Below, in pieces: positions 26,836 through 34,862 of a DNA stretch of 64,000 bases. The stretch covers positions 744,001 through 808,000 of the forward strand of contig NZ_KI391953.1 of assembly GCF_000185725.2 (NCBI RefSeq), read 5' to 3'. The DNA is from Segniliparus rugosus ATCC BAA-974 (GTDB taxonomy: Bacteria > Actinomycetota > Actinomycetes > Mycobacteriales > Mycobacteriaceae). A program made the position numbers and the translations under genes. Under the pieces are notes generated by a model. The model worked only from the letters and a program-made list of their open reading frames with translations. It searched no databases and was not told where the DNA came from. Each line of letters begins with the position of its first letter. Within the stretch, counting starts at the first letter, position 1.

Positions 26836-28191
26836 ATGACCGCCGACTTGCTCGTCCGGAACGCCTACGTCGTGGTGGACCACGAGAGGGAGATCCCCTC
26901 CGGCTGGGTGGCGGTCGAGGGCGGCAGGGTGGCGGCGGTCGGCCCGGCGGGCGCGGAGCCCCCGGCGGACACGACCATCGACGCGCGGGAACGGGTGGTC
27001 ACTGCGGGGCTGGTGAACACCCACCACCACATGTACCAAAACCTCACCCGCGCGTACGGGCCCGCGACGGGCGGCTCCTTGTTCGAGTGGCTGACGACGC
27101 TCTATCCGATCTGGGCGGGGCTGGACTCGGAGGCGGTGTACCTCTCGACGTACGTCGCCATGGCGGAGCTCTTGCGCGGCGGGTGCACCACTTCCATGGA
27201 CCACATGTACGTGCATCCCAAGCCGGGGCTGATCGACGCGCAGGCGCGCGCGGCGCGCGATGTGGGCTTCCGGTTCTTCGGCACCAGGGGGTCCATGACC
27301 AGATCGGTGGAGGACGGCGGCCTGCCGCCGAAGTCGGTGACGCAGGACGCGGACGAGATCCTTGCGGACTGCGAGCGGGTCGTCGGAGCCTTCCACGACC
27401 CGAAGCCGGGCGCGATGACGCGGATCGGGCTGGCCCCCTGTTCGCCGTTCTCGGTGACCGAGCGGCTGATGGCCGAGACCGCCGAGCTGGCCGAACGGCT
27501 CGACGTGCGCCTGCACACCCACCTCGCCGAGGACCACGACGAGCACGAGTACTGCCAGCGGACCTACGGCGCGACCCCGGTCGAGTACTTCGAGCGGGTC
27601 GGCTGGGCGACCGGACGCTCCTGGGTGGCGCACTTCATCTACCCGAGCGAGGCCGAGGCGCGGCGGCTGGCGGCCAAGGGGGTTTCGGCGGCGCACTGCC
27701 CGAGCTCGAACATGATCCTGGCGAACGGGACGCTGGACTCGGCGAAGCTGCGCGCCATGGGCATGCCGGTGGGCCTTGGCTGCGACGGCTCCTCCTCGGC
27801 TGACTCCGCCTCGCTCTGGCTGGAGGCGCGCACCGCGCTCTTGCTGGCGAAATTCCGGGGCGGTCCCGGCGCGATGGGGGCGAGGGAAGCTTTGGACATG
27901 GCGACTCGGGGCGGGGCGCAATGCCTCGGCTGGGAGGACGAGATCGGCCACCTGCGCCCTGGAGCCTGCGCGGACCTCGTGGTCTGGCACGCCGACGAGC
28001 TGTCCGTCGCGGGCGGCTGGTCCGACCCGGTGGAGACGCTGCTGCGCTGCGGGCCGCACCAGGCGGCCACGACGATCGTCGCGGGGAAAGTGCTGGTGCA
28101 CGAGGGCAGGTTCCTCGGCGAGAGGCTCGGGGACGTGCTCGCCGCGCACCGCGAGGTCTCCAAGGCGTTGCAGCGGAGCGCGGCGCGGTAG
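26836..28191 (+). CDS. 8-oxoguanine deaminase / amidohydrolase
   Basis: A 451-residue metal-dependent amidohydrolase of the ATZ/TRZ group, best matching 8-oxoguanine deaminases. The first zinc motif is NTHHHMYQNLTRAYGP (residues 61-76), followed by LHTHLAEDHDEHEYC, WVAHFIYPSEAE and GLGCDGSSSADSASLW. The enzyme turns 8-oxoguanine into urate. The next gene (convergent) is a urate hydroxylase, which fits a purine salvage or degradation path. Dechloroatrazine-type hydrolases have similar motifs, so the substrate is likely but not certain. The ATG follows GAGAGGACTGAAACC. Confidence 0.85.
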   Translation: MTADLLVRNAYVVVDHEREIPSGWVAVEGGRVAAVGPAGAEPPADTTIDARERVVTAGLVNTHHHMYQNLTRAYGPATGGSLFEWLTTLYPIWAGLDSEAVYLSTYVAMAELLRGGCTTSMDHMYVHPKPGLIDAQARAARDVGFRFFGTRGSMTRSVEDGGLPPKSVTQDADEILADCERVVGAFHDPKPGAMTRIGLAPCSPFSVTERLMAETAELAERLDVRLHTHLAEDHDEHEYCQRTYGATPVEYFERVGWATGRSWVAHFIYPSEAEARRLAAKGVSAAHCPSSNMILANGTLDSAKLRAMGMPVGLGCDGSSSADSASLWLEARTALLLAKFRGGPGAMGAREALDMATRGGAQCLGWEDEIGHLRPGACADLVVWHADELSVAGGWSDPVETLLRCGPHQAATTIVAGKVLVHEGRFLGERLGDVLAAHREVSKALQRSAAR

Positions 28192-28197
28192 CAGGCG

Positions 28198-29358
28198 CTA
28201 CGAGGTGAGCGGGCCGCCAACGATATTGCCGACGATGCCCCGGATGATGTTCGTGCCGTCCTCGCGCCGCAGCTCGTCGTACCACGCCTGGGTCGCCGCC
28301 GCGTCCTTGGCGTGCGTCAGGTCGCACCGCCGCCGGGCGCGCAGCACCAGCTCGCCCGCCCGCTCGACCCGAGCCCGCTGGTACGCCAGCAGCGCCGCGC
28401 GCGGGTCGCCGGGATGCTCCTGGAACGCGAATTGCAGCGCGACCGCGTCCTCCATCGCGCTGCAGCCGCCTTGGCCGATGTCCGGCGTGGTGTTGTGCGC
28501 GGCGTCCCCGAGCAGCGCGACCCTGCCCTTGACCCAGGTGTCGAACGGGTCGAGGTCGAGGATTTCCACCCGGTTCACCGCGTCGGGGCCGATGGCTTCG
28601 AGCAGCGCGTGCACTCCGCCGGTCCAGTGGGCGAACGCCGTCTTGAGGACTTCTTTCGCCGTGCCGGGCTCGTACGGGGCTCCTTCGGGCTCTGGGACGT
28701 CGAAGAAGAAATAGAAGCGGCCCGCCGCGACCGGCATCACCGAGGCCCGTTTGCCCTCGCCGACGTAGGTGGTCCATTCGGTCGCGGGCCCCACCGCCTC
28801 ATCGATCTCGACCAGCCCGTTGTAGTTGACGTACCCGGCGTACCTGCGCTGCGCCTGGCGGCCGAGGACGTACTCGCGGCCAAGCGACTTCGCGCCGTCC
28901 GCGCAGATCACGACGTCCCCGCTCGCGACGCTGCCGTCGGCGAACTCGACCGTGGCGGCTTCCGGGCCGTCCGCGACGGCGACCATCCGCTTGCCGAAGC
29001 GGATCTCGTCCAGGCCGAATTTCTCCATCAGCATCAGCTGCAGCTCGGCTCGGGCGATCGGATAGGGCCGCTGTCCGACCTCTTCGATCAGCGGCAGCAT
29101 GCTGAACCGGCACATCACTTCGCCGGTCAGCCCGTCGATGTACGACATGCTGTCGACCATGCCGCCGAGCCGCTTGGTCTCCTCCTCCAGCCCGAGGTGG
29201 TTGAGGCATTTCACGCCGTTCGACCAGACCGAGATCGCGGCCCCGACCGGCTTGTTCTCCCTGACTTGCTCGTAGACCTCGACCTCGAAGCCGATCTGTC
29301 GGAGCGCTAAAGCCGCGCTCGTCCCGCCCATGCCCGCGCCGATGACGATTGCTCTCAC
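28198..29358 (-). CDS. FAD-dependent urate hydroxylase (HpxO-like)
   Basis: A 386-residue group A flavoprotein monooxygenase. The FAD motifs are VIGAGMGGTSAALALRQIGF at the N-terminus, CADGAKSLGREYVLG, and GRVALLGDAAHNTTPDIGQGGCSAMEDA. VWSNGVKCLNHLGL and RAELQLMLM resemble HpxO, which converts urate to 5-hydroxyisourate with NADH. It ends six bases from the 8-oxoguanine deaminase stop, convergently. The product would need HIU hydrolase and OHCU decarboxylase, which are not in this window. Confidence 0.85.
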   Translation of the reverse strand: MRAIVIGAGMGGTSAALALRQIGFEVEVYEQVRENKPVGAAISVWSNGVKCLNHLGLEEETKRLGGMVDSMSYIDGLTGEVMCRFSMLPLIEEVGQRPYPIARAELQLMLMEKFGLDEIRFGKRMVAVADGPEAATVEFADGSVASGDVVICADGAKSLGREYVLGRQAQRRYAGYVNYNGLVEIDEAVGPATEWTTYVGEGKRASVMPVAAGRFYFFFDVPEPEGAPYEPGTAKEVLKTAFAHWTGGVHALLEAIGPDAVNRVEILDLDPFDTWVKGRVALLGDAAHNTTPDIGQGGCSAMEDAVALQFAFQEHPGDPRAALLAYQRARVERAGELVLRARRRCDLTHAKDAAATQAWYDELRREDGTNIIRGIVGNIVGGPLTS

Positions 29359-29381
29359 CGTCTCACAGTAGCCTTGATCGT

Positions 29382-29732
29382 ATGGCGGTGCAGATCGGCG
29401 AGCGCAAGTTCGAGCGCCTTGTGAACGAGGCGCTCGACCTCATCCCGCCGCAGCTGGCCAAGGCGGTGGACAACGTCGTGGTGCTCGTCGCGGACCGCCA
29501 TCCCGACGAGCCGGACCTCTTAGGCCTGTACGAGGGGATTCCGCTCGGCGAGCGGGGCTCGGACTACGGCGGGTCGCTGCCGGACGTGATCCACATCTAC
29601 CGGGACGCGATCCTGGAGATCTGCGAGACCGAGGACGACGTCGTGGAGGAGGTGGCGATCACCGTCATCCACGAGTTCGCGCACTACTTCGGATTCGATG
29701 ACGAAAAGCTCCATGAGCTGGGGTGGGGTTGA
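29382..29732 (+). CDS. Metallopeptidase family (zincin-like) protein; site of element insertion
   Basis: A 116-residue minimal zinc protease (DUF1025 type). The zinc motif is VIHEFAHYFGFDDEKLHELGW: H-E-F-A-H with a downstream Asp/His. Small proteins of this family are common in actinobacteria. The last 20 codons (from about 29674) are a slightly diverged copy of a sequence at 34,780-34,838. This means a mobile element entered here and rebuilt the gene's end while pushing the original end 5.1 kb downstream. The ATG at 29382 is the first start that fits the family. Confidence 0.88.
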   Translation: MAVQIGERKFERLVNEALDLIPPQLAKAVDNVVVLVADRHPDEPDLLGLYEGIPLGERGSDYGGSLPDVIHIYRDAILEICETEDDVVEEVAITVIHEFAHYFGFDDEKLHELGWG

Positions 29733-29740
29733 TCGCCTGC
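29674..29740. repeat. attL: element end with rebuilt gene terminus
   Basis: This stretch aligns base for base without gaps to 34780-34846 at about 85% identity. The first 13 bases, the GAGCTGGGGTGGGG block and the TGATCGCCT after the stop are identical. The differences are mostly third-codon changes, as expected if the element brought its own version of the gene end. The crossover probably lies in the first 13 bases. Confidence 0.75.
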
Positions 29741-29746
29741 CTCCTT

Positions 29747-29768
29747 GGGTACGCAGTGGGTACGCAGT
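29747..29768. promoter_or_regulatory. Left arm-type integrase sites (2 x 11 bases)
   Basis: Two perfect tandem copies of GGGTACGCAGT lie 6 bases inside the left att homology. The same 11-base period with GNGTACGCAG appears near the right end at 34657-34678, which supports integrase (or excisionase) binding. Confidence 0.65.
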
Positions 29769-29786
29769 AGATTGAGCCGACGCGCG

Positions 29787-30570
29787 TCACGCGCTTTGTC
29801 CGAGGGCTTCCAGGCGCGGGGTGAGGATCGTGTTCATGGCATCGCGGCTGGACTCGTCGGCATCGGGCCACAGGTGCCCGTAGACGTCAAGCGTGGTCTT
29901 CGCGCTGGCGTGGCGCAGGCGGGCTTGGACGGTCTTGATGTCCGCGCCGCTGGCGATGAGGTAGGAGGCGTTGTAGTGCCGTAAGTCCTGGAACGTGAAC
30001 GTCTCGGGCAGATCGACCGCGCCCGACTCCCTAGCCAGCCGGATGTCGCGCTCCAAAGTGTTCGGTGTGACCGGCTTGCCGTAGTCGTCGGTAATCAGGT
30101 GCGTGTGATCGCCAGGCAGGATCGTTGTGGAGAGCAGCATCACGAACTCTTGCGACACCGGGACATCCATAGTGCTCATACCCGTCTTAAGGGGTTCGTC
30201 GGGCCACTGCCGAACCGGATGGAACACGCCCTTGATGAAGTCCATGTCAGTCTTCAACGCGCCGCACGCCTCAGAGATGCGCAGGCCGACGAACGCGCCG
30301 AGCAAGATCGCGGTCTTGACGCGACGGGGCACAGCATCGTAGAGCGCCCATAATTGCTCCGTCGTCGCCACGTAACACTTCTGCTTGCCTCCGGGCGGCG
30401 CGGTCTTCCGAGAGCACGGATTGCGAGCGAGCACCCCGTCATGCACCGCGTCTCCGAGGATTTGCGAGAGCCTGGCGTGGAGCGCGTGAATGTAGCTGTC
30501 CTTGAGCCCTTCTTTCTTGAGCTTCGCCAACCACGCCTTCACGCTCGAGGGAAGTACTGAGACGAGCGGT
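29787..30570 (-). pseudogene. Tyrosine integrase, 5' end lost at the IS boundary
   Basis: The remaining 261 codons hold most of a phage-type tyrosine recombinase: part of the core-binding domain (SSVKAWLAKLKKEGLKDSYI) and the catalytic domain with Arg in VGLRISEAC, the TFQDLRHYNASYLIASG box, RLRHASAKTTLDVYGHLW including the Tyr nucleophile. The first His of the usual H-x-x-R box is Gln here. The normal N-terminal arm-binding domain and start are missing because the frame runs out of the IS3 end at 30570. An active enzyme is unlikely. Confidence 0.85.
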
Positions 30571-30640
30571 TTGGTGTGTTCCCGTCTCCCCGGACACTTG
30601 TCCTGCCGGGATGATGTCCTGGTGGAGAAAGGAGTCCGTT

Positions 30641-30928
30641 GTGCCTGAGGCGTATCCCGAGGAGTTCCGTCGTCGTGCGGTGGAGCTGGTGAGGTCGGGC
30701 GGGCAGCTGTTCGCGAGGATCGCGAAAGACCTGGGCGTGCATGAGAGCACGCTGGGGAACTGGGCGGGCTGCGCGGATGTGGACGAGGGCCGCAGGGAGG
30801 GCGTGAGCAGCCAGGAGCGCAAGGAGCTGGTCGAGCTGCGTCGCCGCAACCGCGTGCTGGAGACGGAGAACGAGATCCTGCGCAAGGCCAGCGCGTACTT
30901 CGCCGGGGAGAACGTCCTCCCAAAATAG
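30641..30928 (+). CDS. IS3-family transposase OrfA
   Basis: A 95-residue helix-turn-helix protein that recognises the IS ends: AYPEEFRRRAVELVRSGGQ, AKDLGVHESTLGNW, then a leucine-zipper-like tail (ELVELRRRNRVLETENEILRK). The GTG at 30641 is used because AAAGGAG lies 8 bases upstream. The stop codon follows immediately after the heptamer CCCAAAA, where ribosomes can shift to the OrfB frame. Confidence 0.9.
   Translation: MPEAYPEEFRRRAVELVRSGGQLFARIAKDLGVHESTLGNWAGCADVDEGRREGVSSQERKELVELRRRNRVLETENEILRKASAYFAGENVLPK
30919..30925 (+). promoter_or_regulatory. Programmed -1 frameshift heptamer (CCCAAAA)
   Basis: In the OrfA frame the codons read CTC-CCA-AAA-TAG, so the heptamer C-CCA-AAA matches the X-XXY-YYZ rule exactly and sits right before the OrfA stop. 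Slipping back one base joins OrfA to OrfB as the full transposase. Confidence 0.75.
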
Positions 30929-31797
30929 GTTTCCGGCTGGTCCGTGAGCTGGCCGACGACGGCGTGCCCGTCGCGGCGGCCTGCCGGATGTCGGGCGTCT
31001 CGCGCTCGGGGTATTACGAGCAGCTCGCGCGTCCCCTGAGCCCGCGCGAGGTGGCGGACGACGCCCTGGCCCGCGTTATCCGTGAGGTGTGGTCGTGCTC
31101 CAGAGAGACCTACGGGGTCCGCCGGGTCCACGCGGAGCTGCGCCTGGGGCTCGGCGTCCGGGTCGGGCGCAAGCGCGTCTGGCGGCTGATGCGTCGAGCC
31201 GGGATCGCGGGGGCCTTCGCCCGTAAGCGGTTCCGAAGGGGCAAACCAGGCGCCGCTGCCCATCCCGATCTGGTCAAACGCCGGTTCCGGGCGGACGCGC
31301 CGAACCGGTTGTGGGTCACCGACGTCACCCAGCATCCGACGAGGGAGGGCTGGGTCTATTGCGCCGTGGTCCTCGACGTGTTCTCCAGACGCGTGGTGGG
31401 CTGGTCCATCGCCGACCATCTGCGCTCCGAGCTGGTCGTGGACGCACTGGACATGGCCCGTTGGCGACGCGAACCGCACGGGACCGTGGTGCATTCCGAT
31501 CGCGGGAGCCAATACGTGTCGTGGATCTTCGGGCACCGCCTCAGGGAAGCGGGCCTCTCGGGCTCGATGGGCAAAGTCGCCTGCGCCTTCGACAACGCGC
31601 TGATGGAGTCCTTCTTCAGCTCCATGCAGGTCGAGCTCCTCGACCGGTGCGGATGGGCCACCCGCTCCGAACTCGCCAACGCCATGTTCGAATGGATCGA
31701 AGCCTTCTACAACCCCGTCAGGCGCCACAGCGCGCTCGGCTACCACTCGCCCCTCCACTATGAGACCCTGCCCGCCACCGCAGCGAGTGTGGCATGA
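30925..31797 (+). CDS. IS3-family transposase OrfB (DDE integrase core)
   Basis: The 290-codon frame after the slippage site encodes the catalytic part: HTH_21 region (ETYGVRRVHAELRLGLG), then an RNase H-like rve core with WVTDVT (first Asp), VVHSDRGSQY (second Asp) and NALMESFFSSMQVEL (Glu), and the C-terminal YNPVRRHSALGYHSP. All three acidic residues are present, so the element may still be active. It is normally made as an OrfAB fusion; an internal GTG at 30964 is also available. Confidence 0.93.
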   Translation: MGFRLVRELADDGVPVAAACRMSGVSRSGYYEQLARPLSPREVADDALARVIREVWSCSRETYGVRRVHAELRLGLGVRVGRKRVWRLMRRAGIAGAFARKRFRRGKPGAAAHPDLVKRRFRADAPNRLWVTDVTQHPTREGWVYCAVVLDVFSRRVVGWSIADHLRSELVVDALDMARWRREPHGTVVHSDRGSQYVSWIFGHRLREAGLSGSMGKVACAFDNALMESFFSSMQVELLDRCGWATRSELANAMFEWIEAFYNPVRRHSALGYHSPLHYETLPATAASVA

Positions 31798-31838
31798 TCA
31801 GAAAGTTCACCTGTCCGGGGAAACGGGAACACACCAAT

Positions 31839-33176
31839 CTGCTGGTGCCAGTCCATGCGAGTCTGCGCGATGTCGAGCCGTTCCGCGAGCGATTCCGCCG
31901 CTTTGTAAAGAGGATGGGTGAGGCTCGCCAGGGCAGGGTCGGCGTTCGCCGGTTCGCGGGCGACGCCCGCCGCCGCGACGATCTCCGGATCGGGCGCGTT
32001 GCCGCCGAGCGCGCGCCCCGCCGTCTCGATCAGCGCACGGTGCGCTTCGACGGGAACGGCTCCGGTGGTCCCGATCCCGAGCAGCGCGAGTCGCCGCCCT
32101 TGGGCCGCCTCGTTCGCCTGCCGGAACTGATAGTCCCGATACGCGATTTCCATAGCGCTCTGCACGCCGATCACCGCATGCGTGATGTGCGCCCGCCTCC
32201 CCTCAGGCCACGCGAGCGTGAGCCCGATGCCCGTCTCGAAGCCGAGATCGCAAATGCTCGGCACCTGCACGCCGGGAGGGACGACGCCGTACCCGGCGTT
32301 GCTGAACACGCGCCACTGCCGCGCGCCCTGCCAGTCCTCGCACACCGAGACGGCGCATTCCAGCGGCGCGCGGTCCGGCGCGAGATGGCTTGTGCGTCCT
32401 TCGACCGCGAAAGCCAGAAGTTGTGTTAACGCTTTGAGCACCGAGCGCGTATCTGTCGCGGGCGGCGCCGCGTCGGGCAATTCTCCCAGGCTCTTGTCAT
32501 ACACGCGCTGGCCCGTGTGCGGGCGGTACTCGGTCTCTGTCGGCCCGAATCCGGTGTTCGCGGCTGCCATCGCGCCAGCGGCCTGCGCGCTCGTGTCCGC
32601 GTACTGAACGTCCACGGTTGCAGCGCCGCTGTCATCCGCGCTTTGCGCCTGTGTCGCGGCGTCCGCGTGCTCCACGGGGGCCGCTGCGCTGGATTGTGCC
32701 TCGGTGTGGCCGCTGGGAGGCTCTGCGGCGTGGTCGTGGGTCGTGGTGTGCGGGCCGTCGAAGTTGAACGGTCGCTCGCGCTCCGCTCTGGCTTGCGCGT
32801 CTTGGCCCCATTCCGGCCCGCTCGTCTCCTCGCTCGGCTCGGTCGCGGCGTGGCGCGGCCCCTCGCGCTCGATAGCTTCGGCCTCCTCCCGCCGTTCGGT
32901 CTGGGCCGTGTCCGACGCGTGCCGCTGATCGGAGACAATCGTCTCGTGGGTCGGCGCGCTCGACTGTTCTTGCGGCTGTTGTCGTTCGCGGGGCGCTGCG
33001 AGGTCGATTTCCGACGCGCTGCGCTGCGCGGGCCGCGCTACCTGCTCGCGCGGCTGCGCCTCTGCCGGGGTGCCGCCGCGTCGTCTGGCCGGTGGCCGGA
33101 CCGGCTCCCCGGCGCGCGGATGCGGCGCATACGGACGCCCTTTGCCGTGGCCTCCCAGCGCGGTCTCCCACTCCAT
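31839..33176 (-). pseudogene. ESX-substrate-like protein, 3' end lost at the IS boundary
   Basis: The remaining 446 codons begin with a Pro/Arg-rich and Gln/Glu/Ala-rich disordered region (about 1-215) and then a globular domain with VFSNAGYGVVPPGVQVP, GIGLTLAWPEGRRAHITHAVIG and ALLGIGTTGAVPVEAH. The latter may belong with DUF5631/5632-type mycobacterial ESX-linked proteins; I am not sure. The frame passes into the IS at DWHQQI and adds about 25 foreign residues. The ATG at 33176 has GGGGAGGGG upstream and follows the WXG100-like gene by three bases. Confidence 0.6.
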
Positions 33177-33179
33177 AGA

Positions 33180-33503
33180 TCACCCCTCCCCTCGACGGTC
33201 GCCGAACGCCTCGGCGCTCTCCTGGTCCGCCTCGCGCTGGATCTTGGCCGAGTCCTCCGCGAAGTCCATCAACCCTTGCAAGCCCTCTTGCAAGTCGTTC
33301 AGCTCGGCAATCTGCGAATCCCGGTACTCGTGCGCGATCTTGCGCGCGTCCCGGCCTATCGGGTCGTCGGTGAACACCGTCGCGGCCACCTGCTCATCGA
33401 CCCGGACCGCGATCCGGTGATACCGCTCCGCGATGCCCTCAAGATGGGACAACAGCGACGCCACAGCCTCGGGATCATGCCCCGCAGACCCGAACCCGCT
33501 CAC
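33180..33503 (-). CDS. WXG100/EspC-like small helical protein on the element
   Basis: A protein of about 107 residues with two long helices (EAVASLLSHLEGIAERYHRIAV and SQIAELNDLQEGLQGLMDFAED) joined by a turn (TDDPIGRD), the size and layout of WXG100-type ESX substrates although the W-x-G itself is absent. The GTG at 33503 is favoured because GGAG precedes it; the frame is open further upstream. It precedes the large ESX-like gene, repeating the small-plus-large order of the cassette at 11-14 kb. Confidence 0.5.
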   Translation of the reverse strand: MSGFGSAGHDPEAVASLLSHLEGIAERYHRIAVRVDEQVAATVFTDDPIGRDARKIAHEYRDSQIAELNDLQEGLQGLMDFAEDSAKIQREADQESAEAFGDRRGEG

Positions 33504-34216
33504 CGCCGCTCCAATCCTCACACGCCCCGCGCATCCGCAATCCGGGGTCTTCCCTGCCGCCGGGACCGCAAGCCGATCCCGAGTGGTGTGAAGCATATGC
33601 CGCCGAACGTTTCAGCAAAATTCGTTCGCCCGCCGCAGCTGCAGAAGTGGTGAATAATCCGTCGAGCACCCCATGGTTTTATGCGCGTTTCGGCGCGACG
33701 TATTTCAACGGCGTTCGGTTCCATTTCTTTCAGGAAAGAGATTCAAATCACACATTAGGATCGGTCGGCGCGGTCGGATTGATCCCGCGGTCAGCAAGCG
33801 TCGCCTAGCGGACTGTCGCCGTCGCGTCAAGCATTATGATTGTAATCACAATTTATGTGATCATGGCTGCAACCCGGAAACCGGCACAATCCAACGCCTC
33901 CGCCGGACTCCGGGCCACACGCCACGGCTGAAAGCACGCTGAAGCCGCGAACTGCCATGTCGCGAGCATGAGACTAGCCACCCACCAGGCAAAACGCCCT
34001 CAGGTCGCCGTAGGGGCACGAACACGAGCCCAACATCATCCGAATACCCCCGTAGCGCCCGACCGGCCTCGTGAGACGGTGCCTCGTTGGAAAAAATCAA
34101 GGAGGGGGCGTTCGCCTATGCGGCCGAGCGGCGGTTTTGGCCCCCTTGGGGGTCATCCCCCCTGGGGGTATGCGGTCGGGGGCGTGTCTATTCGCTCTGG
34201 GGGCTAGCCTTGGCGC
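33504..34216. other. Non-coding AT-rich stretch of the element with a palindrome
   Basis: No convincing gene is seen here. Composition drops sharply between about 33,640 and 33,870. A perfect inverted repeat ATCACA-ATTTA-TGTGAT lies at 33845-33861, similar in shape to CRP-type or repressor sites. The stretch may be the regulatory or origin region of the former element. Around 34,140 a run of G and C (CCCCTTGGGGGTCATCCCCC) could form hairpins. Confidence 0.4.
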
Positions 34217-34429
34217 ATGGTCGAGTTGTGGGCGAAGGGGTGGTTCTCGATCACCGGGCGTGGTCGGGTCGCGACGATCGACCCCGATCAGCTCGGGGAT
34301 CGAACAGTTCGCGTGGGCGATCATGTCTTGATCGACGGTTCCGAGCATGTCGTCGCGGGGGTCGAGTTCATCGACCACGTAGCCGAAGGCACTGCCTATA
34401 TCGGACTGGTTGTCCAAGGCCCTCAGTGA
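34217..34429 (+). CDS. Small beta-rich protein of 70 residues, unknown
   Basis: Starts with ATG at 34217 and reads MVELWAKGWFSITGRGRVAT, then DPDQLGDRTVRVGDHVLID and HVVAGVEFID. The pattern of short strands resembles small translation-factor or SH3-like barrels often found on phages and plasmids. No family match is claimed. Confidence 0.5.
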   Translation: MVELWAKGWFSITGRGRVATIDPDQLGDRTVRVGDHVLIDGSEHVVAGVEFIDHVAEGTAYIGLVVQGPQ

Positions 34430-34484
34430 CGTGTTCCGCGTTATGGAGCGCTGATGACGCGAAGATCGAATCTTCCCCCACCTG

Positions 34485-34688
34485 CTACCAAGCCCTCTCG
34501 GTCACGTACGCCCGCCGTAGGTCTGTGACGCTGGTGTCGCTTTTGGCTCTGTTGCAGTCCCGGTGCGCTGCCTGCTTGTTCGCGAGCACGTCGGCCCCTC
34601 CCTTGCTCAAGGGCACGATGTACTCGCCGGGGTCCAGATGCGGGGTGTAGTCGCTTCGGTACGCAGCGAGTACGCAGCACGTCCGCAA
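34485..34688 (-). pseudogene. HNH endonuclease remnant
   Basis: The frame contains EYIVPLSKGGADVLANKQAAHRDCNRAKSD, the second half of an HNH nuclease (H-x-V-P-x-S-x-GG...N...H-x-x-CN-x-x-K). The first metal-binding His is Tyr, and the N-terminal zinc cysteines are missing, so it is a fragment. It overlaps the right arm-type repeats of the element, consistent with decay. Confidence 0.5.
34657..34678. promoter_or_regulatory. Right arm-type integrase sites (2 x 11 bases)
   Basis: CGGTACGCAGC and GAGTACGCAGC lie in tandem with the same 11-base period as the pair at 29747-29768, sharing GTACGCAG. They lie about 100 bases inside the right att site. Confidence 0.6.
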
Positions 34689-34779
34689 GCCGCTAGATCA
34701 CGACAACGTTATCAACCTATAAAAGGCCAGGTAAGCGTCACTGCCCTAAACTGCCCATCCTTGCAAACGCCCAGGTCGA

Positions 34780-34846
34780 AGTTCGCGCACTATTTCGGCA
34801 TCGACGACGAGCAGCTGCACGAGCTGGGGTGGGGCTGATCGCCTAC
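34780..34846. repeat. attR: displaced original end of the metalloprotease gene
   Basis: The stretch encodes FAHYFGIDDEQLHELGWG plus stop in the frame of the interrupted gene but lacks any upstream coding part. It is the probable original chromosomal end, now 5.1 kb away from its gene, with host sequence continuing after it. Confidence 0.75.
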
Positions 34847-34862
34847 CCCTTCGGCGGGGCCG

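Larger units (their letters stand above)
30571..31838 (+). mobile_element. IS3-family insertion sequence
   Basis: About 1,268 bases bounded by 26-base terminal inverted repeats that begin TTGGTGTGTTCCCG and end CCCCGGACA, with one mismatch (30571-30596 and 31813-31838). It carries the two overlapping reading frames of IS3 elements, with a -1 slippery site. The flanking bases (GGT left, TCT right) do not form a target duplication, and the flanks belong to two different broken genes, so adjacent DNA was probably deleted after insertion. Confidence 0.9.
29674..34792. mobile_element. Decayed 5.1-kb integrative element
   Basis: Both ends carry the same 65-base homology: 29674-29740 and 34780-34846, starting with an identical 13-base core AGTTCGCGCACTA. 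Just inside each end are two 11-base direct repeats of GNGTACGCAGY, as expected for integrase arm sites. The integrase gene faces the left end. Cargo: truncated tyrosine integrase, IS3-family copy, truncated ESX-substrate-like gene, small WXG100-like gene, a 70-residue protein and an HNH remnant. No replication or transfer genes remain, so it is probably immobile. Confidence 0.8.

Noticed and set aside
33673-33942. 89-codon open frame in the element's AT-rich region
   Set aside because: Arg/His/Cys-rich translation without family features or ribosome site, crossing a palindrome; likely chance.
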